From contig NZ_JAQGJL010000190.1 of NCBI RefSeq assembly GCF_028290645.1, forward strand, positions 1-36,973: DNA of 36,973 nt. The letters are read 5' to 3'. Shown here piece by piece: positions 16,124 to 24,164 of the stretch. The position numbers were made by a program, and so were the translations under genes. The notes under the pieces were generated by a model. The model did not search any database. It worked only from the letters and a program-made list of their open reading frames with translations, and was not told the origin of the DNA. The first letter of the stretch is position 1, and each line of letters starts with the position of its first letter. Origin of the DNA: Devosia sp. (lineage in GTDB: Bacteria; Pseudomonadota; Alphaproteobacteria; Rhizobiales; Devosiaceae).

Positions 16124-16654
16124 ATGACCAACCCCGCCCGTTCGTCCGAAGGTCGAGCACGTTTCGAGAATGTTCAACGCGCTGTCCGCCTTTCGGCTCG
16201 CCTCGGCGAGATTGGCTTTGACGACCTCGATGGCCTTCGGGCCGCGTTCTGCGAGCTGATCGGCAAGACCGTGGGCGACGGGTTCATGATCATCCCACCA
16301 TTCTCTACGGACTGCGGTCTCAACATTTCCATTGGCAGCAACGTGTTCATCAACCAGGGATGCCATTTCATGGACATGGGCGGCATCTCCATCGGCGATG
16401 ATGTGATGATTGGACCAAAGGTCAACCTCGTTTCGGCTGGCCACCCCGTGTTACCCTCGGAGCGTCGGAACGGCATCGTCGCCAAGCCGATCGTCATCGG
16501 GCGGAACGTCTGGATTGGCGCTGCTGCTACTATCCTGCCTGGAGTAACGATCGGCGAGAACGCCGTTGTCGCCGCTGGTGCCCTCGTCAGCCGGAACATC
16601 CCCGAGAACACCATGGCCGCCGGCGTGCCCGCCCGGGTTCTCAAACACCTCTAG
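16124..16654 (+). CDS. Sugar O-acetyltransferase, hexapeptide repeat (Maa/NodL-like)
   Basis: The 176-residue enzyme has a short helical N-terminus (about 1-50) and a left-handed beta helix built from hexapeptide repeats such as ISIGSNVFINQG, ISIGDDVMIGPKV, IVIGRNVWIGAAATILPGVTIGENAVVAAGA. The catalytic histidine is in SAGHPVLPSERR. The C-terminal VPARVLKHL is the family end. It transfers acetyl from acetyl-CoA to a hydroxyl of a sugar or oligosaccharide; Maa (maltose) and NodL (Nod factor) are the known models. Starting at ATG 16124 gives a normal length; the ribosome site is poor. No nodulation genes are nearby. Codon use is more balanced than in its neighbours. Confidence 0.88.
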   Translation: MTNPARSSEGRARFENVQRAVRLSARLGEIGFDDLDGLRAAFCELIGKTVGDGFMIIPPFSTDCGLNISIGSNVFINQGCHFMDMGGISIGDDVMIGPKVNLVSAGHPVLPSERRNGIVAKPIVIGRNVWIGAAATILPGVTIGENAVVAAGALVSRNIPENTMAAGVPARVLKHL

Positions 16655-16730
16655 CAAGCACCCATGCAGCTACGGCTTATGCAGCGCACCCCCGGAGCCG
16701 GCAGGAACGAAAACCCGGCCCCAGTGTAAG

Positions 16731-16772
16731 GGTCTCCCTCCCCCTTGCGGGGAGGGGACCGGGGTGGGGGTC
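16731..16772. repeat. Single-arm GC hairpin repeat
   Basis: GGTCTCCCTCCCCCTTGCGG followed by GGAGGGGACCGGGGTGGGGG repeats the half-element of 15126-15170, in the same orientation. It lies in the 192-base gap between convergent genes and can serve as a terminator stem. Confidence 0.7.
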
Positions 16773-16846
16773 TTCCCCGCACCGGCTTTGCTGGCCTCAT
16801 ACCGAACCAACTCCGGCCTCGCCGGAGGGCGGGACGCAATCAGACC

Positions 16847-17398
16847 CTACAGCCGCTTTGCCAGCCATATATCCGGTCTCCCCAGCCCGTTCGCGTCCGG
16901 GATGAGTCCCACGATCGTGAAGCCAACCTTCCGATAAAACGCCAGTGGATGCTTGCTCCGTGGGGTTGGGTCGAGGTCGCGGATGGCGGCAGGGACGTCG
17001 CCGTAGACGTCCGCGCCAAAGGCGTTGGTGCCGCCGAAATCGTCGTCGCTGCCCAGATAGAGGGTGAGGATACCGGCCGCACGGGCGGCGTCTTCCAGGG
17101 CCCGGACCAGCGAGGTGCCGATGCCGCGGTGCTGCCAATCGGGCGCGACGACCAGCGGATGGAGTTCCCAGGCGTGGGAGTAGGCACTGATGCCTCCGAT
17201 CCACCCCAGCACCGCGTCGTTCTCAACCGCGGCAAAGCCGGTCCATTCAGCGTCGCCCAACAGGCCGGCAATGACCACCCGGCCTTCCTCTAGCGTCTTC
17301 CAGGCGGCCGTGACGTGGGCCAGAGAGTCGATGAGGATCTGCGCCGCGGCTTCCGACTGGGCGGAGCTGAGCGTCGCGAAAGGGATGATCTCGATCAT
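16847..17398 (-). CDS. GNAT acetyltransferase, AAC(6')-like
   Basis: This 183-residue enzyme has the acetyl-CoA motif [13 protein letters not shown] near 87-99. Before it lies WELHPLVV, and the C-terminus reads [35 protein letters not shown]. The middle ([22 protein letters not shown]) and the ending recall chromosomal aminoglycoside 6'-N-acetyltransferase-type GNATs of Gram-negatives and bacilli. An amine-acetylating role is therefore likely, but resistance cannot be claimed. ATG at 17398 starts the domain; upstream residues in the open frame look non-coding. It is convergent with the sugar acetyltransferase. It is the last gene of the G-skewed block. Confidence 0.85.
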   Translation of the reverse strand: MIEIIPFATLSSAQSEAAAQILIDSLAHVTAAWKTLEEGRVVIAGLLGDAEWTGFAAVENDAVLGWIGGISAYSHAWELHPLVVAPDWQHRGIGTSLVRALEDAARAAGILTLYLGSDDDFGGTNAFGADVYGDVPAAIRDLDPTPRSKHPLAFYRKVGFTIVGLIPDANGLGRPDIWLAKRL

Positions 17399-17462
17399 GG
17401 CAAACCCTGTTGCAAGCGCAGCTTGCAGCGAAGGCGCGGGGCGCCCCGACACAGAAAACCCA

Positions 17463-18380
17463 TCACACCCCCCTCACCAGCTCCGGCGCCACCAGCGCCC
17501 CCTTGTGCCCGATCACCACGCCGGCCACCCGATGCGCCGCCCTCGCCGCGTCGACCGGGCTCAACCCCCCCGCGCGCGCGCCAAGATACCCACCGTTGAA
17601 CGAATCCCCGGCGCCCGTCGCGTCCACCACCTTGTCCGCCCTCGGCGCCGGCACGAATTCCCGCACCCCGTCTGCCGTCGCCACCAGGGCCGGCTCCGAC
17701 CCGTTCTTCACCACCACTTCGCGCGCCCCGATCTTGAGATAGCGCTCCGCCGTCGCCTCCGGCGAAGTATCCCCGAACACCGGCGCCTCGTCGCTATGCG
17801 TCGGCAGCACGATGTCCGAGATCGTCGCCGCCGCCGTCAGCGTCGAGGCCATGATCTTCGGCGAGGTCCACAGCGCCGGACGCAGGTTGGTGTCGAACAC
17901 CACCGTCGCCCCCGCATCCCGCGCCTTGACGATGGTCCGCATCAGCTTGCCCCGGGCCCGCGGCGCCAGGATCGCCATCGAGATGCCGGAGAAATACACC
18001 GTGTCGGCCCCCACCACCGCCGCCTCCAGCGCCTCGACATCGTCGGCCAGCAGCTTCGCCGCCGATTGACCGCGCCAATAGGTGAAGTGCCGGTCGCCCT
18101 TTTCCTGGTGGATCATGTAGAGCCCGGGCCGCCGCCCGGCGATGGTCTGGATCCGCCCGGTCCCGATCCCGGCCTTGTCGATGAACGCCCGCATTTGCGC
18201 CGAATACATGTCGTCGCCCAGCGCCGTCACATAGTCGACCGTCCAGTCCTCGGGCAGCAGCGCCTTGGCGTACCAGGCGGTGTTGAGCGTGTCGCCGGCA
18301 TAGCCCAGGCGATACATCCCGCCCTCGCCGCCGCTCATCTCGATCATCGCCTCGCCAATGCTCACGAACCGCTTGGTCAC
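17463..18380 (-). CDS. kdgK: 2-keto-3-deoxygluconate kinase (PfkB family)
   Basis: The 305-residue PfkB-family kinase phosphorylates a sugar or sugar acid with [13 protein letters not shown] near 26-35 is the substrate-binding region, [10 protein letters not shown] near 162-171 is typical of KDG kinases, and [12 protein letters not shown] at 253-264 is the anion hole with catalytic base D259. KDG kinase makes KDPG for the Entner-Doudoroff aldolase. I chose GTG at 18380 because GGGGAGAG stands in front and the protein then starts at the first strand; the open frame extends six codons further. It is divergent from a fructuronate reductase-type gene, which fits hexuronate use. Coding-strand bases are G-rich here, opposite to the minus-strand genes just left of it. 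Confidence 0.88.
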   Translation of the reverse strand: MTKRFVSIGEAMIEMSGGEGGMYRLGYAGDTLNTAWYAKALLPEDWTVDYVTALGDDMYSAQMRAFIDKAGIGTGRIQTIAGRRPGLYMIHQEKGDRHFTYWRGQSAAKLLADDVEALEAAVVGADTVYFSGISMAILAPRARGKLMRTIVKARDAGATVVFDTNLRPALWTSPKIMASTLTAAATISDIVLPTHSDEAPVFGDTSPEATAERYLKIGAREVVVKNGSEPALVATADGVREFVPAPRADKVVDATGAGDSFNGGYLGARAGGLSPVDAARAAHRVAGVVIGHKGALVAPELVRGV

Positions 18381-18444
18381 TGCTCTCTCCCCAAACACGA
18401 CGCACGCTTATGCCGGGGATATTTTTGCCTTGCAACCGAGTGGT

Positions 18445-18461
18445 ATGGCAGTAGATGCCAT
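18445..18461. promoter_or_regulatory. Candidate operator in divergent promoter region
   Basis: ATGGCA at 18445-18450 and TGCCAT at 18456-18461 form an inverted repeat around GTAGA, embedded in the less GC-rich 65 bases in front of kdgK and the dehydrogenase gene. A shared operator for both divergent genes is likely. The protein that binds it is unknown; GntR- or LacI-type regulators are usual for uronate genes, but none is encoded in the window. Confidence 0.5.
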
Positions 18462-18481
18462 GCTTCGATACTGATGCAGCC

Positions 18482-18523
18482 ACCCCTTCACCCTCCCCTT
18501 TATGGGGAGGGTCGGGGAGGGGC
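18482..18523. repeat. Single-arm GC hairpin repeat
   Basis: ACCCCTTCACCCTCCCCTTT is followed by ATGGGGAGGGTCGGGGAGGG. It lies between the candidate operator and the start of the dehydrogenase gene, so it would be in the leader of that transcript. Confidence 0.65.
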
Positions 18524-18547
18524 CGCCTGCCAGTGGGGAAACACCAG

Positions 18548-20035
<1,488 letters not shown>

Positions 20036-20117
20036 CCACAAGACTTGGCATGACCCGGGAATATTGACGAATAGCCCGTATTGGTGCTCTCTCTCGTGAC
20101 CGTTAGGGGAGAGTAGA

Positions 20118-20456
20118 TTGCGTCGGCTATTGATTGGCGCCGTTATCGCGGCGCTGTGTTGCGGTACCGCGAACGCAGCAAGTGTATCCAGGTTCCGCTG
20201 CGAGGATACTCAAGTCATCGACTACATCAAGGAGAGCCTCAGGGGCATGAAGTCTGAGAATGGCATGGTGTTGTCCAACTATCTCGGCAACAACTCCAAG
20301 CTGACCGCGACCACCATTTCGGCGCAAAGCGACCGGCTCGTATGCAAGATCAACCTCAGCCTCACCTACGCCGGAAGCACCCAGAAGATTAGGGGGCGGT
20401 TCATCTACCGCGAGTTTGCCGGCGGCAAGACCACCGTGCAGTTCATCCCCCACTAG
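20118..20456 (+). CDS. Small secreted protein of unknown function
   Basis: This 112-residue protein begins at a TTG with AGGGGAGAG in front. It has a signal peptide (RRLLIGAVIAALCCGTANA, cleavage after A20). The mature part is about 92 residues with two cysteines, C28 and C76, that may form a disulfide in the periplasm, an Asn/Ser/Thr-rich middle and beta-rich segments such as RLVCKINLSLTYA and KIRGRFIYREF. I do not recognise a family. It ends 12 bases from the stop codon of the convergent iron alcohol dehydrogenase and begins 82 bases after the mannitol dehydrogenase gene. Its base composition is lower in GC than that of its neighbours. Confidence 0.75.
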   Translation: MRRLLIGAVIAALCCGTANAASVSRFRCEDTQVIDYIKESLRGMKSENGMVLSNYLGNNSKLTATTISAQSDRLVCKINLSLTYAGSTQKIRGRFIYREFAGGKTTVQFIPH

Positions 20457-20467
20457 GCGCGGCGCCC

Positions 20468-21625
20468 CTAAACCCGCCCCTCCATCGCCCGATCGAAAAT
20501 CTCCAGCGCCAGCGCCCGCGTCAGTTCCACCGGGTTCCCCCCCGCCGTCGGGTCGACGATCGCCATGTCCGCAATCAGCTCCCGCCTGTCCCCGCTCACG
20601 TTGAAATCCCGTAACGTATTGGGAACATTGAGCTTCGCCCGCAACGCATTGACCGCATGCAGGAACGCATCGAAGTTCGGCGACAGCCCGCAGTAAGCCG
20701 CGAGCCGGGCGATCTTCGCCTCGATCGCATCCCGGTTGGCCGCCAGCACATAGGGCATGAACACCGCATTGGTCATCCCGTGATGCGTGTCGTAGAGCGC
20801 CCCGACCGGGTGGCTCAGCGAGTGGATGGCGCCCAGTCCCTTCTGGAACGCAGCCGCGCCCATCGCCGCCGCGCTCATCATGTGCCCGCGCGCCTCGATG
20901 TCGTTGGGGTTGTCGACCACCCTGGGCAGGTTCTCAAGCGCCAGCCGCACCCCTTCCACCGCAATGCCGTCGGCCAGCGGATGGTACCCCTTTGCGCAAT
21001 AGGCCTCGAGGCAGTGAGCCAGCGCGTCGAACCCCGTCCCGACCGTGATGAAGCCCGGCATGCCGACCGTAAGCTCCGGATCGGCAATGACAATTTTCGG
21101 CATCATCAGCGGATGGAAGATCACCTTTTTGGTGTGTCTCGTCTCGTCGGTGATCACCCCGGCCCGCCCTACCTCCGATCCCGTCCCCGCCGTCGTCGGC
21201 ACCGCGACGATCGGGAAAATCCCCTTGGGGTCGGCCCGCGTCCACCAGTCGCCGATATCCTCGAAATCCCACATCGGCCGCGTCTGTCCGGCCATGAACG
21301 CGATGACCTTGCCCGTATCGAGTCCCGAGCCGCCGCCGAACGCGATCACCCCGTCATACCCGCCCGCGCGCAACGCCTCGATCCCTGCGTTCACATTGGC
21401 CGAGACCGGATTGGGCTTCACATCCGCGAACACGCCGACCTCGATCCCGGAATCACGCAGCAATTTCAGCGTGTTCTGCGTCACCGGCAAATTCACCAGC
21501 CCCGCATCGGTCACCAGCAGCGGCCGCGAAATCCCCGCCGCCTTCAGCGCCTCCGGCAGCTCCTTGATCCGGCCGGCGCCGAAACGGACGGCAGTCGGAT
21601 AGTTCCAGTTGGCCTTGGTCGTCAT
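20468..21625 (-). CDS. Iron-containing alcohol dehydrogenase
   Basis: The 385-residue group III alcohol dehydrogenase has the NAD-binding GGGSGLDTGK (98-106) and PTTAGTGSEV. All four iron ligands are present by alignment with FucO: D200, H204, H268 and H282, within GFDALAHCLEAY and HSLSHPVGALYDTHHG. It oxidises or reduces a primary alcohol/aldehyde pair in the cytosol. It is the last gene of the minus-strand cluster with aldehyde dehydrogenase, PuuA-like glutamine synthetase, permease and amidohydrolase. A 226-base repeat-bearing gap separates it from the aldehyde dehydrogenase. In that context the substrate may be a gamma-glutamyl amino alcohol; this is inference. Confidence 0.9.
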   Translation of the reverse strand: MTTKANWNYPTAVRFGAGRIKELPEALKAAGISRPLLVTDAGLVNLPVTQNTLKLLRDSGIEVGVFADVKPNPVSANVNAGIEALRAGGYDGVIAFGGGSGLDTGKVIAFMAGQTRPMWDFEDIGDWWTRADPKGIFPIVAVPTTAGTGSEVGRAGVITDETRHTKKVIFHPLMMPKIVIADPELTVGMPGFITVGTGFDALAHCLEAYCAKGYHPLADGIAVEGVRLALENLPRVVDNPNDIEARGHMMSAAAMGAAAFQKGLGAIHSLSHPVGALYDTHHGMTNAVFMPYVLAANRDAIEAKIARLAAYCGLSPNFDAFLHAVNALRAKLNVPNTLRDFNVSGDRRELIADMAIVDPTAGGNPVELTRALALEIFDRAMEGRV

Positions 21626-21651
21626 CTCGATCTCCCGATGCCCCAGCTACC

Positions 21652-21733
21652 CACCGGGTCATTCCCGCGAAAGCGGGAACCTCTGTCTACTGCTCTCACC
21701 ACCCAAACAAAGTCTTGCGGGAACGACCCGGTG
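21652..21733. repeat. Intergenic inverted repeat, ATTCCCGC family
   Basis: CACCGGGTCATTCCCGC at 21652-21668 pairs, with one mismatch, with GCGGGAACGACCCGGTG at 21717-21733. The left arm carries the small hairpin CCCGC-GAAA-GCGGG. It lies between the aldehyde and alcohol dehydrogenase genes. Confidence 0.8.
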
Positions 21734-21794
21734 AGAACAGCGCCAATGATACCCAACGTACCGTCGGCCCACACCATCGGTGCTCCAACCACGA

Positions 21795-21822
21795 TGTCAT
21801 CCCGGCGCAGGCCGGGATCCAT
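21795..21822. repeat. GTCATCCC-family single arm
   Basis: GATGTCATCCCGGCGCAGGC followed by CGGGATCC is a single-arm copy of the element at 4-88. It stands 30 bases from the stop codon of the aldehyde dehydrogenase gene. Its CCCGGC/GCCGGG stem could be a 3' end structure. Confidence 0.7.
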
Positions 21823-21851
21823 CTCTCAACCCGCTCCGACGGCCGATGTCG

Positions 21852-23234
21852 TCAGACCACCTTCAAATGATAGCTCTTCGGCTGCGTCAGGTTGGCATAC
21901 CCGATCTCGCTCAGCGCCCCGCCCTTGCCGGTTTCCTTGACCCCGGTCCACACCAGCGCCGGATCGAGATAGTCGCAGCGGTTGGCGAACACCGTTCCGG
22001 TCTCCACCTTGCTCCCGATCTTCGCCGCCGTCTCTAGGTCCTCGGTCCAGATCGACGCCGTCAATCCGTAGGGGTTGTCGTTCATCAGCTGGATCGCCTC
22101 GGCATCGTCGGCCACCTTCATGATCCCGACCACCGGCCCGAAACTCTCTTCCCGCATCACCGCCATCTGGTGGTTGACGTTGGTCAGCACCTCCGGCGCG
22201 AGGTAGGGTGAGCTCTCTTCGTCGAGATCGTGGTTGGAATTGAGATGCGCTTTCGCGCCCTTGCGCAGCGCCTCGAGCGTCTGCCCGCGCACGTGGTCGG
22301 CGAAGCGGGGCGTCGCCATCGGTCCCACCAGGGTGTCGGCATCGAGCGGGTTGCCCAGCGTCCAACCCCTTGCGTTCTCGACGAAGTCCTTGACGAACCG
22401 GTCATACACCCCGGCATGCACGTAGATCCGCTCCACCCCGCAGCAGCTCTGCCCCGAGTTGAAGAACGACCCATCGACGAGGTTCTCGACTGCGTAGCTG
22501 AGGTTCGCGTCCTCGCGCACATAGGCCGGGTCCTTGCCGCCAAGCTCCAGCCCCAACGTCGCGAATGTCCCCGCCGCCGCCCGCTCGATCCGCCGTCCCC
22601 CTTCCACCGAACCGGTGAAGTTGACGTGGTCGATCGCACCCGATCCGATCAGCTTCTCGGTATTCTCATGATTGAGAACGAGATTTTGGAACAGTCCATC
22701 CGGCAGTCCCGCCGCCGCAAACGCCTCGGCCAGCCGCTCGCCCGCCAGCAATGTCTGCGACGCATGCTTGAGGATCACCGCGTTTCCCGCCATCAGCGCC
22801 GGAACGATTGAGTTGATCGCCGTCAGGTACGGGTAGTTCCATGGCGCGATCACCATCACCGTCCCCAGCGGCTCGCGCGAAATCCAGCGCTGGAACCCAG
22901 GCTTCTCCGGCCGCATCGAAGGTTTGAGGCTCTCCTCGGCAATGGCGATCATGTGCCGCGAGCGTTCCTCGACGCCGCGCCTCTCCCCGCCATAACGTAC
23001 CGGACGGCCCATCTGCCATGCCAGTTCCGGCAGGATCTCGTCGTTCTTGCCTAGCAGCGCATCAAGGAAGTGCTCGAGGAACTTCGCCCGCTCCTTGACC
23101 GTCAGTTCACCCCAGACCTCGCGCGCCCGCCTGGTCTTGGCGACTGCCGCCTCTATCTCGGCGCCGGTCGCCAGATTGCGCTCGGCATACACCCGCCCGT
23201 CGATCGGCGAGACGATCTGGACCCTATCGGTCAT
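21852..23234 (-). CDS. NAD-dependent aldehyde dehydrogenase
   Basis: This 460-residue aldehyde dehydrogenase has the full catalytic set: N133 in APWNYP, E230 in GLELGGKDPAYV, and the nucleophile C264 in NSGQSCCGVERIYVH. The cofactor region FTGSVEGG and the C-terminal EEIGY-like ending (ALSEIGYANLTQPKSYHLK) are intact. It oxidises an aldehyde to an acid in the cytosol. It follows the VapC toxin gene by 21 bases on the same strand and belongs by content to the glutamine synthetase/permease cluster. PuuC-type gamma-glutamyl aldehyde dehydrogenase or lactaldehyde/succinate-semialdehyde-type activity are all possible. Confidence 0.9.
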   Translation of the reverse strand: MTDRVQIVSPIDGRVYAERNLATGAEIEAAVAKTRRAREVWGELTVKERAKFLEHFLDALLGKNDEILPELAWQMGRPVRYGGERRGVEERSRHMIAIAEESLKPSMRPEKPGFQRWISREPLGTVMVIAPWNYPYLTAINSIVPALMAGNAVILKHASQTLLAGERLAEAFAAAGLPDGLFQNLVLNHENTEKLIGSGAIDHVNFTGSVEGGRRIERAAAGTFATLGLELGGKDPAYVREDANLSYAVENLVDGSFFNSGQSCCGVERIYVHAGVYDRFVKDFVENARGWTLGNPLDADTLVGPMATPRFADHVRGQTLEALRKGAKAHLNSNHDLDEESSPYLAPEVLTNVNHQMAVMREESFGPVVGIMKVADDAEAIQLMNDNPYGLTASIWTEDLETAAKIGSKVETGTVFANRCDYLDPALVWTGVKETGKGGALSEIGYANLTQPKSYHLKVV

Positions 23235-23255
23235 TTCTGCTTCATCTCCAAGCCA

Positions 23256-23678
23256 TTAGCAGGCCAGCGCCCGCACGTGCCCGTGGGCTGCATAGTCGAG
23301 GATCAGTCGGTCGCGCGTCACGATCGTCAAGTCAAGCGCCCGTGCCGTCGCAATGATGATGCGATCGGCAGGGTCGCCGTGGACCGGTGTCGGTAGCAGC
23401 GAGGAATCGATGAGTATTTCGGGTGTCAGCCCTTCCAGCATCACACCCGGCAGTTGCAGGAACGCCCGAAAGATCACTGCCGGGGCCTGCGCCATGGCCG
23501 CCCGACCGCTTTTTGCCAATAGACCGAGCTCCCACGATGTTATCAGCGAGAGCCGGACCGGCTGGCCGGCATCTGATGCCTCATCAATGGCCTCCACGGC
23601 TTCCGGCTGCATCGGCGATTGCTGCGTGAGCCAGATTGCGGCGCAGGTATCGAGGAGAAGACTATTCCTCCTCGCCAT
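23256..23678 (-). CDS. vapC: PIN-domain toxin, VapC-like
   Basis: The 140-residue PIN nuclease probably cleaves RNA with a divalent metal. Conserved acids are visible: D10 in LLLDTCAAIW, the Glu of SLITSWELGLL, the Asp of GDPADRIIIATA, and the Asp of TIVTRDRLILDY. Its start overlaps the end of the upstream antitoxin-like gene by 17 bases, the usual order (antitoxin first) and coupling of type II toxin-antitoxin modules. The subfamily (SWELGLLAKSG) is common in alphaproteobacteria. It lies between a glutamine synthetase gene and an aldehyde dehydrogenase gene and looks inserted into that cluster. Confidence 0.9.
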   Translation of the reverse strand: MARRNSLLLDTCAAIWLTQQSPMQPEAVEAIDEASDAGQPVRLSLITSWELGLLAKSGRAAMAQAPAVIFRAFLQLPGVMLEGLTPEILIDSSLLPTPVHGDPADRIIIATARALDLTIVTRDRLILDYAAHGHVRALAC

Positions 23679-24102
23679 AGAGCGCCTTCCAGTCGTCGAA
23701 TGCTGGCTCCGTCAGGTCCACGCCCGGCAAAATGGTGATCATGCCCTTGAGCGCTCCCCATGCCGGGTGGCGATAGGGCTTCTTTTCTTTCCCGTCATCT
23801 GCCGTGTCGGAATCTTCCAGTTTGAACGTTGCCTGTTTCATTTCCCCAAATCCCTCAGCCACTTCGCCAGGAACAAAACGAACTTTGCCTAGCCCAACAT
23901 CAACGTTTTCCGTGCGATAGCCTGCCGCCATCCAGGCCCCCGCCTGCACATGCGTGCCGCCGCTGTTGCTCCACCATGCCGCATAGCGACGTGCGGATAC
24001 CGGCAACGGAAACCCGAGGATCTCTTCGACATCCTCGAATGTAACCTCGATCGTCCCCGTGGAACGGCTCAGGTGGCGGAACAAGCCATCGTACTTCGAC
24101 AT
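23662..24102 (-). CDS. Putative antitoxin with DUF7662-like N-terminal domain
   Basis: This 146-residue protein is encoded directly upstream of VapC. The N-terminal part (about 1-75: YDGLFRHLSRS, VTFEDVEEILGFPLPVSARRYAAWWSN, THVQAGAWMAAGY) resembles the domain I know as DUF7662. The C-terminal part has an acidic linker (LEDSDTADDGKEK) and the tail ALKGMITILPGVDLTEPAFDDWKALYGEE, which looks like a VapB-type toxin-binding tail. There is no AbrB, ribbon-helix-helix or Phd domain, so the N-terminal domain would be the DNA-binding or regulatory part. GAAGGAGG six bases before ATG 24102 fixes the start. The antitoxin role is inferred from gene order and overlap. Confidence 0.75.
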   Translation of the reverse strand: MSKYDGLFRHLSRSTGTIEVTFEDVEEILGFPLPVSARRYAAWWSNSGGTHVQAGAWMAAGYRTENVDVGLGKVRFVPGEVAEGFGEMKQATFKLEDSDTADDGKEKKPYRHPAWGALKGMITILPGVDLTEPAFDDWKALYGEEE

Positions 24103-24116
24103 CGCAACCTCCTTCC

Positions 24117-24164
24117 TGTACATTAGTACAATCGAGAGTAAGTTACAATGTCGAATGTACAATC
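24117..24164 (-). promoter_or_regulatory. Promoter/operator of the toxin-antitoxin pair
   Basis: The 62-base gap before the antitoxin gene is AT-rich. It holds the palindrome TGTAC-ATTA-GTACA (24117-24130) and two exact copies of GTACAATC, at 24126-24133 and 24157-24164. The copies are 31 bases apart, close to three helical turns, and a related GTTACAAT lies between them at 24142. Such repeated sites fit autoregulation by the antitoxin. The module therefore has its own promoter, separate from the glutamine synthetase gene that ends at 24165. Confidence 0.7.

Noticed and set aside
15312-16654. Integron cassette origin for the GyrI-like and acetyltransferase genes
   Set aside because: The genes are divergent, and I see no attC-like site or integrase.
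20036-20117. TTGACG near 20064 as -35 box of the small secreted protein
   Set aside because: No acceptable -10 box lies 16-18 bases downstream, so I do not call it a promoter.
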